A stretch of DNA of 64,000 bases. Origin: Branchinecta lynchi. Taxonomy: Eukaryota > Arthropoda > Branchiopoda > Anostraca > Branchinectidae. Position numbers and translations under genes: made by a program. The notes under the pieces are model-generated. The model saw nothing but the letters and a program-made list of their open reading frames with translations. It was not told the origin of the DNA and ran no database searches. The DNA is taken from positions 16,673,998 to 16,737,997 of the forward strand of contig JAKZAP010000020.1 in the NCBI GenBank assembly GCA_023053575.1, written 5' to 3'. Positions 1-11,646 of the stretch are shown piece by piece. The first letter of the stretch is position 1. Each line of letters opens with the position of its first letter.

Positions 1-200
1 TTTTTTTCTTCTTTTTTCTTTTGTGTGTTTAATGTGTTGTGTTGAAATGAAATTAAGTTATTGTTTAAGTTAAGTTGAAGTAGTTTGTGGTAATCGCCCA
101 GTGCCAGTGAATTTATGTCTTCTCACGGGCGGTTACCTATCATGATGGGTTATTATGTAATTTAGCAATAAAATAATCTAATCTAATATAATCTAATGTG
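1..200 (+). mobile_element. 3' end of a non-LTR retrotransposon
   Basis: A T-rich stretch at 1-30 runs into a GC-richer segment and then AATAAAATAATC at about 168, ending in short tandem copies of AATCT to about 197. A T-rich 3' UTR, AATAAA and a short tandem tail recur at several LINE 3' ends in this window. The coding part is outside the window or lost. Confidence 0.5.
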
Positions 201-370
201 ACACAAAATTGGGGGACATTATTGCCAGTCGGTACCAACGCGGACAAAGCTGTAAATTTTTCCAGGGACGCCACTCAGGAAGGGCCATGGACCAATATAT
301 ATTTAAAAATTTCCTCTTTCATGGTATTTTCTGGGCACTAAATAGTTTTCAAAATGAGCAACGTCCTTAA

Positions 371-783
371 AGTTTAACTGAAAAGTCAACTTATTTATAA
401 TCATTTAACTGACAACACTGCATTATTCTGATTGTGTAAAGAGATATTTGTTTCCACTATTTGCTCTATTACGACTATTATTATCTATTATTATGAAATT
501 TTGAATGTCAATACAAACGCGGCTTTTCAGTGGTCAGTGATCGGCTCGAAGAAGGTGGCTGACTGCGTGAACACTTTTTTTTTGCAAATTGTGTTCGTCA
601 AGCACAGAGCACAGATGAAATCGCATAGAGACACCACAATCAAACACGATAACTTCACTATTTGAAAATCGATTATTAGTGAATAGTTGACCAACGGAGT
701 AACGCATTTGCATTGGGTCGTCAGGCCTCTTCAAGTGAAAAAGTTACAGGTAACTGGATTGTCTTATTACATACGGTTAAACT
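371..783. mobile_element. Family A TTAA-flanked inverted-repeat element, copy 1
   Basis: The left end reads AGTTTAACTGAAAAG directly after TTAA (367-370). The right end reads GGTTAAACT followed by TTAG, a mutated TTAA. Four further copies lie near 2.2, 13.0, 18.5 and 32.1 kb. No transposase is encoded; TTAA duplications are typical of piggyBac and Kolobok elements. Confidence 0.7.
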
Positions 784-789
784 TTAGGG

Positions 790-1034
790 TTTATTACATA
801 CTAAGCACATACACTACACAAATTAGAAGCGGTCCCAGGTTGGATTAGGTGTCGACACAGGAAGTTGTCGGGTTCAGCCTAATCTCGGTGTTCACCCCCC
901 CCCCCCCCCCTGTTTATGTGCTGGTGTTTTTGTATGTATACATAGTTTAGTATTTTTCTTCCTCTGTTTTTCTTAATTGTACTCCACTTCGAATTTGTAT
1001 GTAACAGATAAATTATTATTATTATTATTATTAT
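790..1034 (+). mobile_element. Probable LINE 3' end with poly-C and (ATT)n tail
   Basis: The segment has an 18-base C run near 893-910, then a T-rich stretch and a tail of ATT repeats at 1014-1034. The layout matches the other LINE 3' ends here, but no coding remnant is attached. Confidence 0.35.
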
Positions 1035-2175
1035 CAACTCCCCCGGAAGCACGGCTTGTACGGGAAAAATTTTATACCTACTTCGAATTTACCACACGAA
1101 GAGTAATTCAATTTTGAGTGTTTATAACAAACCTGATAGTAGACCAAAATTGATCTTGACCCCCCCCCCCCCCCCTAGGGTTTGCTTCCGCATTAACCCC
1201 TTTAACCACTAAATCTGGGGAGGGGGCACTATATTAAAGACGTTTCGAGCAGGGATTTAGTACAATATTTGACCACGTTCAATGGATAAGAAGAAAGCAA
1301 TAGTTCTATTTCGGTCTTTTTGGTAAGGTTCCTCTTCACGATCAAGCTAGAAAAAAGGTCTGTGATAAAAATAAATGAAATTCAACATGACGACCCTTTC
1401 AATCTTTTAAAACGGTATCACTTAATCTGATACTAATAGGTTGTTTTGTTAATCGTCCCAAATAGATTTTCCGAAAACTGCGCACAGTTGGAATTGCGAA
1501 GGTTAGCAAGGAAACCGAAAAACAGATGAACTTGAACCCCTAATGGTCGATTCTTGACATCCACATGCTCATTCATTATCTATTCATAGGATTTTAGCAC
1601 GGGACAATATCTCATTTGACAATGTAGAGGTATGCCAACCGTCTGCCGATTAAACATATTTCCAGCTCTTAGCCTTCCACTAATTAGTTCTTATGGTTGG
1701 TTAACATGGGGAAATCTCGTTCATCTTCGCTGATTTTACAAGAGGACATGGAGCCAGCAGAAAGACGTATTTAGCAGTAGTGAGAGCTTGATAAGAAGTA
1801 CGGTAATAGTTCCGTCCCCCCCCCCCCCGTTATTTGGCAGTTTAAAACTGATCGGAAACGAGAATTTAATTTCCTTGAGTTTCCTCGGACGAGTCGTCAA
1901 AAATGTCTTCCGGGTTCGATTTATTGGTCCGGATATTCCACTACAGTAGAACAATAAATATTGCCAAAAACCTTGGTAATTCCGCTTCTTGATGAATTCT
2001 GAAAAATCTCGCCAATTTAATTTCACAGAAGAAAGTGAGTTTTCCCAAGTAGCGGATGGAAGATTTAGCCAGACTTAATAATAAGGCTTGGTTCTCACAG
2101 CGTGCGCAATCGCAATCGGACCGAAATATTCCCAGAGCCTTCCGGAAAATAAGTTACCGCTCTGAACTGGTAACC
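1035..2175. other. Stretch with no recognisable gene
   Basis: No exon with good splice signals and no family repeated elsewhere was recognised. It contains C runs at about 1160-1174 and 1816-1828. A 96-codon minus-strand frame at 1736-2026 crosses the second C run and resembles nothing I know. Confidence 0.4.
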
Positions 2176-2179
2176 TTAA

Positions 2180-2819
2180 AGTTTAACCGAAAGGGCTGAG
2201 ATACGACAGTCTATTTATCCGTCATCTAATTCACTTTAATATGCTTGAAGACAAGATAAAAATACGCTACTTCGCTGTTTCAGAATAATCGATTTTATCG
2301 AATTATTCCTCTATGCTTAAAATATTTAGCAACTATCTGGCAACTTTCAGTATGGTACACATGCAATACTCTATATGACTAAGTCCAAAACACACCAGCG
2401 ATCCTCAAGAAGAAAGAGTAAGTGTGTCCGTACGACTCAAACTCAACGACTCAGATCCTGTGTCAATCAATCACCGCGATCTTTGGCAGCAGCTGTGACA
2501 CCACTTCTGCCTTTCTTCCGCTAGATACCCGAAGAGGCCGGAGGTTTTGGATCGGTAAGGAGAGATATTCATCAATGAGTATCTAGGGAGAGGGCGTTCC
2601 AGAGACCTGATCATGTGCTTCGTTTTGTTTGTCATTGAAATCCACGCTTTTGTTGATATTCAAATTGGCAAATGAATCATAACTTGTCGCGCAAGCAGCG
2701 GATATTCTGAACGTCACCACTAGAGACTGAGACAAGAAAATAAAATCTCTTTGAAGAGAAAAAATGATCCAGGGCATTCAAATCCAAGATATAAAATTTT
2801 GCTATTTGTTCAGTTAAAC
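2180..2819. mobile_element. Family A element, copy 2, interrupted
   Basis: TTAA at 2176-2179 precedes AGTTTAACCGAAAG, and the right end CAGTTAAAC is followed by TTAA. At about 640 bp it is roughly 200 bp longer than the other copies. The excess is explained by the family P segment inside it. Confidence 0.6.
2375..2570. repeat. Family P repeat inside the A element
   Basis: This segment, from CTAAGTCCAAAACACACCAG to the GAAGAGGCCGGAGG stretch, has a second copy at about 29757-29960 in the same orientation. It splits the A element, so it arrived later. No terminal structure was recognised. Confidence 0.6.
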
Positions 2820-2823
2820 TTAA

Positions 2824-4215
2824 CAAGGGCTGCGAGCTCACATGGCACTTCTTACGAGTAAGTGGTGCGATAAAGTAAGACGAGAACGTCATAAAATACT
2901 CCATTCGACCCCCCTGGGATCGGACCAAGAAATAGGATATCTAGTTTTCACTCTGAGCATTTCCGGTATCGCCTCGGATCATCTAGGGCAAATGACTAAC
3001 TTCCAAGTTCGGCTCTACTCGCTTGATCCATAGACGTAGCCAGATTATTTCCGGAAAACCCCCCTCCAAGTACCCCTACCGTGGCCGAATCTGGTTCGGA
3101 CACATAAATGGATCAACTAAAGCATATTCTCTTACCACCTATCACTCGAATCTGAGCGTTTTTATAACCAACAAAGTTTTACTCGAATCGGAACATCTAT
3201 TCGCGACCTCCGGAAGTTAGTAATTTCCGGATTCCGCTTCCCTTAACTCCCCCAAAAATGGTCGAAAACCGGAAAGGAAGTCTTCCTGGGGTTGTGTGTC
3301 GGGTACTTATGTCTATTTGGTCGGGTCATCAATATGCCTGCCAAGATCTATCATCCTTGGCACATCTGGAAGTATCGCGGTCACCGGAATGCCGGAAAAC
3401 CCCCACTCCACCCAAAGAGCCAGATATTATGTTGTTCTGTCAAGAACGTATTTTACGCTTGTGCTTGTTCTCCCCATCAAATTCCATCTCGATCCCTCGA
3501 GGCTAAGCGTTTCAGGAAAATGCCGGTACCCCTTTCACCCCCCCCCCCCCCCCCATGTACCGGATCCGATCTAGATTTGACACGGAACATCTGAGATGAT
3601 AGATCTTTCCACTTGCCAAGTTTCATTCAAATCCGATTACCCGTTCAAAATGTTATAAATCCACTATTCCGGATTCCCCATCCCTCCACTCGCCCCACGA
3701 TGTTCAGATCGTGCAAACGACTATTCTGAAGTTTCATCATCCTAGTACATCAGGAAGTACCGAACTCGCTGCGGATCACCAGAATTCCAGAGCCCCCCCC
3801 CCCCCCCCAGTTCCCCCTACAGTGACCGAATCCGGTCCAGTTATGTCAATGGTGTATCTAGGACTTATGCTTGTTCTTCCCACCAAGTTTCATCCCGATC
3901 CCTCCACTCTAAGTGTTTCCCAAGATTTTCGATTCCCCCCAGCCACCGGATCCGGATCCGGATCCGGTTCGGATTTGACGTGGATCGTTCCAAATCTCAA
4001 GTTTGATTAAGATCCGATACCTTTCAAAAGTTACAAATACCTCAAGATTCTGGATTCCCCTCCCTCCACTCCCCCACGATGGTCGGATCGGGGAAGTGAC
4101 TGTTTCCATGTTAATCTTCTCGGGTGTTCGAAACTAGCAAAATCCGGAACGACAGACCGACGGACAGACAGAAATTGCGATCGCTATTTGGCACTTGCCG
4201 AAGGGCATCGGGCTC
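2824..4215 (+). mobile_element. Family F element, copy 1 (3' truncated)
   Basis: It starts with GGGCTGCGAGCTCACATGGC and ends in the GACNGAC string (about 4143-4172) and GGCACTTGCC. The interior has repeated phrases of the type CCAAGTTTCATC and GGATCCGG, and C runs at 3538-3554 and 3796-3810. Longer copies occur at 39.4-42.4 and 45.1-47.7 kb. Overlapping open frames here are products of the subrepeats. Confidence 0.65.
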
Positions 4216-4730
4216 ACCCAAATTCCCTCATTCAAATTTCATCTCAAACTTTGTGGGAACTCGGGATAAGACAAATGAAAATTTCTTACGTTAATAATAA
4301 TTACGGGGACGCGATCATCATAACCACCATGTTTCCAATCCATCAGCCGATTCCGGATCCGATTGCAGCGTAAGGGACATCATTTCCATACAGGTTTCAG
4401 TTAACAAACTGGTAAATAAATGTCTGGCGAATCGGCTATTAAAGTGCTCATGTTCGTTACAAGTAGCCTACTGTCAAGCGAAGTGTTGATGTATTGTGTT
4501 GGATGAATGGATGCGTCCACTGACCCACTACACTCAACATCAACTCAAAAAGAAAGAGAGAGAGGAGGAGAAATGCGAATGGTGATCCAACCATAGATTC
4601 TCGGGCCAATTAGTATGTCTGTTTAGAATAGCACTACAAACTGCCTGACTGTCTACCCCTTCGACATCACCAGACAGAAAGTATCTAGAAAGAAAGTAGA
4701 AGCGGGTGAGAACCAGCCAGTGCTTCCACT
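4216..4730. other. Stretch with no recognisable gene
   Basis: Nothing with exon-like or repeat-family character was recognised. A short purine-rich AGAGAGAGAGGAGGAG patch lies near 4553. Confidence 0.35.
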
Positions 4731-5612
4731 TTTTGGGATCCCAGAACGTAAGTAGAGGCCAGGGTTGGTCACCAAAAGTAACTTCCTACACCCTGGAAAG
4801 TAACCCAAAAGTATCTCAAAGTAACCCAGTGTAACCTAATGTAACCCAATGCACTGTAACCCAAAGTAACCCAATGTAACCCAAAGTAACCCAAAGTATC
4901 CTGAAGTAACTCGTACACCCTGGTTCTTGGTGACCAACCCTGGAGTAGAGCGATACCTATGACATCGCAAAAGTTGTCCGTCTGTGAGCACGATAACTCT
5001 CGAAGGGAATGAGGTATTTTGATGAAACTTGGTGTGAGGATCCTTTGGGTCAAGGGAAAAGTCGAGTTCGTAGATGGGCTCTGTAGCCCTATATTTAGGG
5101 GTGGGGTTCAATTTAAGGGGTGGGGTTCAATTTAATGCGATAGTGGATGAAGGGGTAAGAAGACATGCTGAACATGATTATGAAAACCATTTTCTCGCCG
5201 AACAAGTAGTTCTCCCGGAATCCGGCCAAAATCGGAAAGTTTGTTAAAAGTAAAAGTTTTATTTGAAGTTGATCAGATGTTCGATATTGGGGTAAGAAGA
5301 CATGCTGAACACTGATGTGAGAATCATTTTTTTTACCCGGACAAGTAGTTACGCCCGGAATCCAGCATTTAGATGATTAGATGTCCGATTTACGGGTAAG
5401 TAGAGATGCTGAATCGTATATGACAATAAATTTTTACCGGACATAAAGTTCGCCCGGAATCGTGCTGAAACCGTAAAATTTGTTAAAAGTTAAAGTTTTA
5501 TTTGAAGTTGATTAGATGTTGGATATAGGGGTAAGGAGATAAGCTGAATTCGTTTTTGAGCTTTTTTCACCGGACAAGTAGTTCCGGAATTCCGCCGAAA
5601 CCGGAAAATTGG
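4731..5612 (-). mobile_element. Family G element, copy 1
   Basis: It begins TTTTTGGGATCCCAGAACG and continues through the segment whose complement reads CTTCGAGAGTTATCGTGCTC, followed by degenerate 130-160 bp subrepeats with the phrase CCGGACAAGTAGTT. Other copies lie at 6.1, 14.3, 37.3, 56.1 and 58.2 kb. The frames reading TDGQ are repeat artefacts. Confidence 0.65.
4760..4942. mobile_element. hAT-like MITE inserted in family G
   Basis: Perfect terminal inverted repeats CAGGGTTGGTCACCAA and TTGGTGACCAACCCTG enclose about 183 bp. It interrupts the family G sequence that elsewhere reads AAGTGGAGGGATACC, and GTAGAG occurs on both sides as a degraded target duplication. The interior (4780-4915) is irregular tandem copies of a unit like AAAGTAACCC. 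Confidence 0.75.
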
Positions 5613-5623
5613 CAGAAGTAAGG

Positions 5624-5880
5624 CAATTTTCAGGGCCTAATGTGTGGAACTCTGTTCCGGAGAGCATTCGGGCGGCTAAACACCTGGGGTTATTTAAAAA
5701 TAAACTTAAAAATTATTTGTTAGGCCAAGGTTCATAGTTTTTTTTCTTTTTTTCCTATTTTCTTATTATTTTTCTTTTTTCTCATTATTATTATTAAATG
5801 AGTTGATGGGAGATTGGTTATTATTTTTTTATTTTAGTGCTTTTTTTGTTATGTTTAGTTTCTAGTTAATTATCTTGGTC
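5624..5880 (+). pseudogene. LINE reverse transcriptase C-terminal remnant plus 3' UTR
   Basis: Codons from 5624 to a TAG at 5735-5737 read QFSGPNVWNSVPESIRAAK, then a FKNKLKNYLL stretch. This is the usual C-terminus of CR1/L2/Jockey-group non-LTR ORF2 proteins. A T-rich 3' UTR follows. Only about 37 codons survive, so it is a 5'-truncated dead copy. Confidence 0.7.
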
Positions 5881-5883
5881 TGA

Positions 5884-6060
5884 TATTTGACGGTGCAAAA
5901 CGGAAGTCAGCTACATTTTATTGGAGCTATATTTCGGCCCTCCATGGCAAGGGTCCTCTTCCGGCTATAGCCGCTCAAGTTGGAAAATTTGACGGTGCAA
6001 AACTTAACCGTTTTGCACGGTCAAATATGATTCGCAGTCAGCTTGGGCCGAAGGTATATC
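5884..6060 (-). mobile_element. Family W foldback element, copy 1
   Basis: The left arm contains TTTGACGGTGCAAAACGG and the right arm the complement, CCGTTTTGCACGGTCAAA. Between them, read on the minus strand, is a GGACCC/GGGCC hairpin followed by GAAATATA. That is the hammerhead-like core of this family, decayed here (CCGGAAGA instead of CTGAAGA). Confidence 0.6.
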
Positions 6061-6145
6061 TATCTTGGTCTGCTTTTATACTCAGACCTAAAATCGACAA
6101 GGCTTGGTCTAGTCACCGACTGTTCAGAACAATACCAAATGTGTA

Positions 6146-7265
6146 GATGGGATCCCAAAAATCTAAGATTTGATCCAGACAATTGGGTCTTGTCTTCGCC
6201 AGGCTAATCATCAGAGAAAACCGAGTTCAGATATTCTATCTACTTATCTATCTATACCTCTATAAGCCATATCTATTGTGACGATACTGACCGAAACTTC
6301 CTGCTTTATTACTGGCAAATTTGCGGTTTCGCCCGAATTCCGAGCGAACTATTAGTCCAGCAAAAAATGAAAATCCAGAAACGAAACCGGCGTATCTCCT
6401 TATCCCAATAAAGAATATCTAATCAACTTCAAGTAAAACTTCGACTTAATGCGGGTACAACCGGATTACGGACTAATTATATGTCCGGGTGATAATCATA
6501 TACAGACTCAGCGTCTCTTCTTACCCTTAAATCGATCATCTAATCAACTTCAGATAAAGCTTTTGCTTTTAACATATTTTCCGGTTTTGGCCGGATTACA
6601 GGCGAACTAGTTGTCCGGCGAGAAAATGTTTTCCACCATCGGGTTCAGCATGTCTTCTTACCCCTAAATCGAACATTTAATCAACTTCAAATGAAACTGT
6701 TACTTCGAACCAACTTTCCGGTTTTGGCCGGATTCCGGACGAACTGCTTGTCCGGCAAGAAAATGATTTTCACCATCATGCTGAGCATGTCTACTTATGT
6801 AATTGTCATATGTTATTTGCGTGAATGACGATCCAGAGCTAGCGTGTATAATACAAGCTATTGAGAAAATAAAGTACATTATTATTATTTTTCCTTCTTA
6901 CTCTTAAATCTAACATTTAATCAACTTCAAATGAAACTTTTACTGTTAACCAACTTTCCGGTTTTTGCTGGATTCCGGACGAACTACTCGTCCAGCGAGA
7001 AAAAGGTTTTCACCATCGTGCTCAGCATGTCTTCTTACCCCATAATCGACTATCTTTGATCCCCTCCCCCACCCCCAAATACAGGGCTACAGAGCCCATC
7101 TATGAACTCGACCTTACCCTTGACCTAAACAATACTCACACCAAGTTTCATCAAAATATCTCATTCCCTTCGAGAGTTATCGTGCTTACAGACGGACGGA
7201 CAACTTTTGCGATGTCATACGTATCCCTCCACTTACGTTTTAGGATCCCAAAAAGTACGGAAGTG
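6146..7265 (+). mobile_element. Family G element, copy 2
   Basis: It runs from GATGGGATCCCAAAAATC to TTAGGATCCCAAAAA. The interior holds four or five degenerate subrepeats of about 130-160 bp (phrases ATCAACTTCAAATGAAACT and GTCTTCTTACCCCTAAATC). The 3' part carries CTTCGAGAGTTATCGTGCTT and GACGGACGGAC. Confidence 0.7.
6797..6890 (+). mobile_element. Short LINE 3' tail inserted in family G
   Basis: This segment interrupts a G subrepeat and ends in AATAAAGTACATTATTATTA. A similar insertion, AATAAAGAATG plus TATTA repeats, interrupts another G copy at 56.6 kb. Both look like strongly 5'-truncated retrotransposon insertions. Confidence 0.5.
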
Positions 7266-7369
7266 TAACGCTTCCCTAGTTTCCTAAAAGTAGTTTCCAA
7301 TTGAGGCAAGAATAAAGAAGTTTGAAAGTTCATTAAATAGATCCACGGTTTATACGACTCATTTACATG

Positions 7370-7640
7370 CTAATGTTTGTATTCTCTTACATAGTTGTTG
7401 TGTTAAAGTGTTGTATTGCGTGTTTTTTTTTTTTTCTTCTTTTCTATTTTGTTTACTCCGTCTAGGTCCCCCTCGGGCCAATTTTGATGGGAAATAAAAT
7501 GTTTCATTCATTTATTAAGGAAATGAGTTTTATGTACCCGCCAACTGCAAGTGCTTTTTTGTACCTTTCTTGAGGCGGGTACTGACATCGTAATTAAATA
7601 TATTTGGTCGTAAAAAATAAAATAAACTGAACTGAACTGA
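7370..7640 (+). mobile_element. Two LINE 3' ends in tandem
   Basis: The first is T-rich and ends with GGGAAATAAAATG and TTCATTCATT at about 7510. The second has an inverted pair TACCCGCC/GGCGGGTA and ends with AATAAAATAAACTGAACTGA at about 7640. A similar ACTGA tail occurs at 42947-42969. No coding sequence remains. Confidence 0.5.
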
Positions 7641-7654
7641 AAAAAAGAAAGTTT

Positions 7655-7890
7655 CAATCTGTTTCGTCAAAACTGATATGACTTATAGGAGTAAACACAC
7701 ATGGTGAATCAATATCTGAACTTGGTTTTCTCAGATGATTAGCTATTTGACCTTTATCTGTTTCTGAATTTTAATAGTAAAAATGTCCAAGGAGTCTGTT
7801 GAAGACTGGATCTGGCCAAGACAAGACCCAATTGTCTGGATCAAATATTTGAATTTTTGGGGTCCCATCGAAACCTTTGGTCTTGTTTAT
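7655..7890 (-). mobile_element. Family G fragment, copy 3
   Basis: The segment ends in CAAGACCCAATTGTCTGG and GGGGTCCCATCGAAACC, the complement of the G left end seen at 6.1, 14.3 and 37.3 kb. The other end is lost. A 94-codon plus-strand frame across it (7783-8067) is not taken as a gene. Confidence 0.5.
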
Positions 7891-8089
7891 TTCGATTTCC
7901 TAAATCACAATTTTGTTTCCCTAAAACTCCCTATTCCTGTGTTCATTTCCCCTAGATTTTACCCTAGAAAAAGGGCTGCTGTGCCGAATATTTCCCATGA
8001 AATAATCATACTTAGAACTGCACAGAACTTTCATTTGAAAATTTTTAAGCCACATTTGAAGTCTTGATAGCCCTCTGCCTATTACGTGG

Positions 8090-8375
8090 TACAGTAGGCT
8101 AGAGGTATGTTTATGTGAACACTTACTTTAATGTGAACAGTGCAGTTCTTAGAATGAAGATCCAAAATGCAATAGCGGTAACATTTGTTGTCATTGGACT
8201 TTGCCATGTTCATGTATTTGCTGTGTCTAAAGCGCCAGTTAGCCAAAATAGGTAATTAAGGGCATCTGAAACCACCTAAATAGGTATTTTGTATCATCAT
8301 TCTACCATTTAGCCCAAAACTTCACTGTTCACATTAAAGTAACTGTTCACATAAACATACCTCTAGCCTACTGTA
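8090..8375. mobile_element. TA-flanked MITE with about 54-bp inverted repeats (V, copy 1)
   Basis: The arms start TACAGTAGGCTAGAGGTATG and end with its complement, and match at about 52 of 54 positions. TA at both extremes suits a Tc1/mariner-type TA duplication. No transposase. A related, more diverged element is at 17892-18080. Confidence 0.8.
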
Positions 8376-8499
8376 CCTATTCAGGTGTTCCCAGATGCCA
8401 TTAATTACCTATTTTGGCTAACTGCTGGTATAGACACAGCAAGTGCATGAAAATGGCAAAGTCCAATGTCAACAAATGTTCACATAATCATACATGAGC
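8376..8499. repeat. Inverted copy of the inner part of the V element
   Basis: The stretch containing TGCCATTAATTACC and GGCAAAGTCCAATGTCAAC is an imperfect reverse complement of 8170-8275 inside the neighbouring V element. The locus is therefore a compound palindrome, as if one V copy had inserted beside or into another in opposite orientation. Confidence 0.6.
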
Positions 8500-8680
8500 G
8501 GTATCCAACCTCAAATTTATATATCCTCGAACTTGGCCTGAAAACCTTACAAGGAAATTTCTATGCAGTCAAAACAGGTCCTGGGTCACTCGGGGTTTGG
8601 ATCTGTTTGGACTGGATTGAAATTTCCCTCCAACCTTTTTAGGCGAGATTCGAGGTTGTGTAAATTCGAGGTTGGATACC
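8500..8680. mobile_element. Small inverted-repeat element (MITE)
   Basis: The left end GGTATCCAACCTCAAATTTA is complementary to the right end TAAATTCGAGGTTGGATACC, with the similarity running about 35 bases inward. It is 181 bp, noncoding, and has no clear target duplication. Confidence 0.65.
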
Positions 8681-10200
8681 CCTCCTGTACCTCTACTGTA
8701 TGTACTGTGAGCTATGCTAGGATTTCTGAAACGCAACTTTTCTAACCTTTCATACAGGAAAGTCCGCGTTTTCTTAGTTTTGAATTTGCCGCCTGCCGGA
8801 AAAATTCTGAGAGCAGTTGCCACGAATCAGATTTCAAATTCACGTTTGAGTCGGTTAAAAATATAGCAAAGCGAACTTTGACCACAGGATAATCGCCCGT
8901 TTTTTAAATAAACCTAAAATACCCTGAAAATTGTTGTTTTCTCCTAGATTCCCCTGAATCCCTAGATTGAAAATAAGCATCCCTGAAAAGTCCATTTACC
9001 GTAAAATAGAATAATCTCCCTAAAAGTGGAAGCACTGGAACTAGCTTTGCGCGAGACGATGAGGACGTAGGGTTGGACCACTTAATGGGTGATTTCACTT
9101 TTAGGGTTTTATTTATCCTTTCAGTTTCCTGCCATGGATTGCAAAATAAATTTATACTGAAGAATTTGGAACGCTTTCAATGAAAAAGTACCGGGAAGAA
9201 AAGAATTCAGTTTGATTTAGTTGCTCTTTTCAGATTTATTATTAGTTCCCTGATATTCTGAAGACTAGAAATTCACAAACAAGTCATAAAAATTGCTTTA
9301 GAGTCAGATTACAGAAATCTAAGGTGGACGTCTTTTGTAATAACAGGAATTCGCTAACGCAATAGCCCGCCGCACAGCAGTCACTAATGACTGTATATCA
9401 GACAGAATGAAATGAGCGCCGCCGGCGAAATTTTTTAAGTAGGCTATGACTCATTTCGGTAAAACATTACTTCCACCAATAAGATCTAGATTTTAAGGTG
9501 ACCCAAGCCCCGAAATTCCAAGCCTAAAACATGAATGTAATGACGCAAGCTTCCAGTAAATAGATCCTACTACAAAAGGCGCGGCCGGCAAAATTATTTT
9601 GTGAAATCCTGTGTGATCAGAATACGTCTTTCGGATCCAAAATGGAATTAAGGGCCACTTAGCACGGATCTGACCGTCTGTCTTTGTTGATGAGGAATCC
9701 AGAAAATGTGAGACTTGTAGCTGGAAATTGGTAATGTGCTTCAGTTCGACCCTTACCGAAAAAGAAGTAGCCTACTGATGACCATCCAGAAAAAAAACTG
9801 TGAAACAGAGCAGACTTTCTGAGTTTCCAGTTAAAAAACAAAATAAAATCAAATGACATCTTGCAACAATCAGGCCCGTCATTGCACCGTCGCTGCTTAC
9901 GAAGCCGATTTATTTTAAATGTCGCCATGGATGTCGCACTAACTAACTAGAAACTAACAAATTCCTAAAATGTACGCCACAAGCAAAGCCGGCCTGATTT
10001 TTACAAGAATTAAGAGATATTGGTACAACAGATCGTGTTAAAAGTGTCAATCTGACAAGCCCGAAACATTCGGCTGAGAATCCTATTCCTGAAGTCTCAA
10101 ATGCTCGAGAACCCAGAACGGCCTAGTCCGAGGCGGATGTCAACTCAGTTTCTTGGTAACCCTAAACTAGCTTTACTGACTTTTTCGGGTACACTGCCAG
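8681..10200. other. No gene; diverged fragments of family H
   Basis: At 9410-9640 the phrases GCGCCGCCGGCGAAATTTTT and CCAAGCCTAAAACATGAATG match family H at 44.5-44.9 and 62.9 kb in reverse orientation. The rest shows nothing I can classify. Open frames at 8904-9098 and 9659-9928 lack protein-like conservation or splice context that I can see. Confidence 0.4.
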
Positions 10201-10202
10201 CC

Positions 10203-10302
10203 CTTCCCCCCCCCCCCTTGAGCTTTCCTGGGTAAGCGCCCGTTTAGCTGAACTTTTGTGTTTGGGTGTTCTGCCACCCCCCACCCCCATAGCGACGCCC
10301 CT
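10203..10302. repeat. hAT-like end with C run and GCGACGCCCCTG terminus
   Basis: A C run and CCCCATAGCGACGCCCCTG end here. The same terminus occurs at 33.17 kb, and reversed as CAGGGGCGT plus a G run at 47.88 kb. CAGGGGCGT-type termini are common in hAT elements. Only an end is visible. Confidence 0.45.
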
Positions 10303-11640
10303 GTTTAGAGTAAAAAAGACACAAGGATGATGTAACGAGTATTGTAAACTGTAGATTTCTCTCTGTTTATGTATTTTGTAGAACCAGTCTACCACACTAT
10401 TCATAACTATTGTGTGATTTGGCTGTTCTCTGTACAGACTTTTAGGCTTATAAATAAAATATATTCTATCCCTTATCATATTACATTCTGCTAGTATGAA
10501 TTTATAAGCGTTTTGAAAATTTTTACATCGTCTAGTCCCAAACATCAGTCTCCTCCTAGAACATTGGTTACCAAACTTTTATGAGCAGTTATTAAATAGT
10601 GGAATCATAACCTGAACGTGGGGGGTGGGCGGGGTGACAGCCCAGTCGTGACGACACCAATAACGGACGAGACTTTCCATCCAGGTATTTCTGGGGATGA
10701 GGTCATTTCTGGAAAATCGTCAAAACGGGTGCGTCGGTTTTCGGTATCGAGACAAGAAACTCGGCAGGGCGACAAGAAAAGCAGCAAGTGGGAACTTAGC
10801 GCAAGATAATAAATCTTGGTGCGCACTGCACAGTACACGAATCTATTCCCCTTAATTTGTTTCTTTTCGCGCCGCTCGACGACTTTGTTTCGTAGTCCAC
10901 ACGAAATCGAATACCTGGAGCCAGGAAAATGCAAACCAGAAAAATAAAATTTACTCATACCACTCTAGTATGTGAAGAATACCTTCGTCAAACAATATCC
11001 TATTATAATAATATTATAAATGCATATGCTAATAAGTAACATCTTGTCAATAATATCCTTTTCTAATTTGCCCATTAATACTTTACAAGTTGACTTGAGT
11101 TGCATGGGAAGCGACGCAAAAGCAAATTCCGATTGAAGCGGTGCGGCGCGAACTTCTGGCCTGGCGAAGCGATTTTTCAGCTAGAGACGCCGATTTACCT
11201 AAGCGAAGGCAAATCCGCGTTCAGTGGGCGCCAAGCTTAAACCAGGTGCGAAAGAAATGTAAAAACGCCACGACTTGAGAGGAACATTGCCTTGGATATG
11301 TTGGTGAACATACTAACAAGCGTTACTCTGCTGAGTAGACAGATTTGTTGGCGAAGATACTGGCAAGCGTTATTCTGCTGAGTGGACAGATTCCTCTATA
11401 CTGACCAATTACTGCGAACTGAGTGTATCAAATTACCATCGAATACCGCCTGTGCATAGTCAAATTTAATGTCGGACGTCACTTGGGATTTATTTTCGGT
11501 AGCTTCATGTTTAGTGGGATGTCTGAACTTCCTTGCAATTACTGATGAAAGTACAGGAGCCAAATAGGAATAGGACATTTTCAAACGAACCACCCGAAAA
11601 AAAAACTATACCAATTATTTTGTATATTCCTCCAGGCCAA
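10303..11640. other. Stretch with no recognisable gene
   Basis: The longest frame (10605-10958, minus, 117 codons) has no domain I recognise. At 11310-11395 a 60-base phrase (GCGTTACTCTGCTGAGTAGACAG) is tandemly duplicated. No splice-linked exons were found. Confidence 0.35.
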
Positions 11641-11646
11641 GTTGAC

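Noticed and set aside
4780..4915. Telomere-like GTAACCC repeats
   Set aside because: The period is irregular (7-13 bases), the stretch is only about 135 bp and lies inside a MITE with perfect inverted repeats.
4836..5111. ORF with ELDFSLDPKDPHTKFHQ and TDGQ as a protein
   Set aside because: The same phrase occurs in every family G copy with different frames and breaks. It follows from the repeat sequence.
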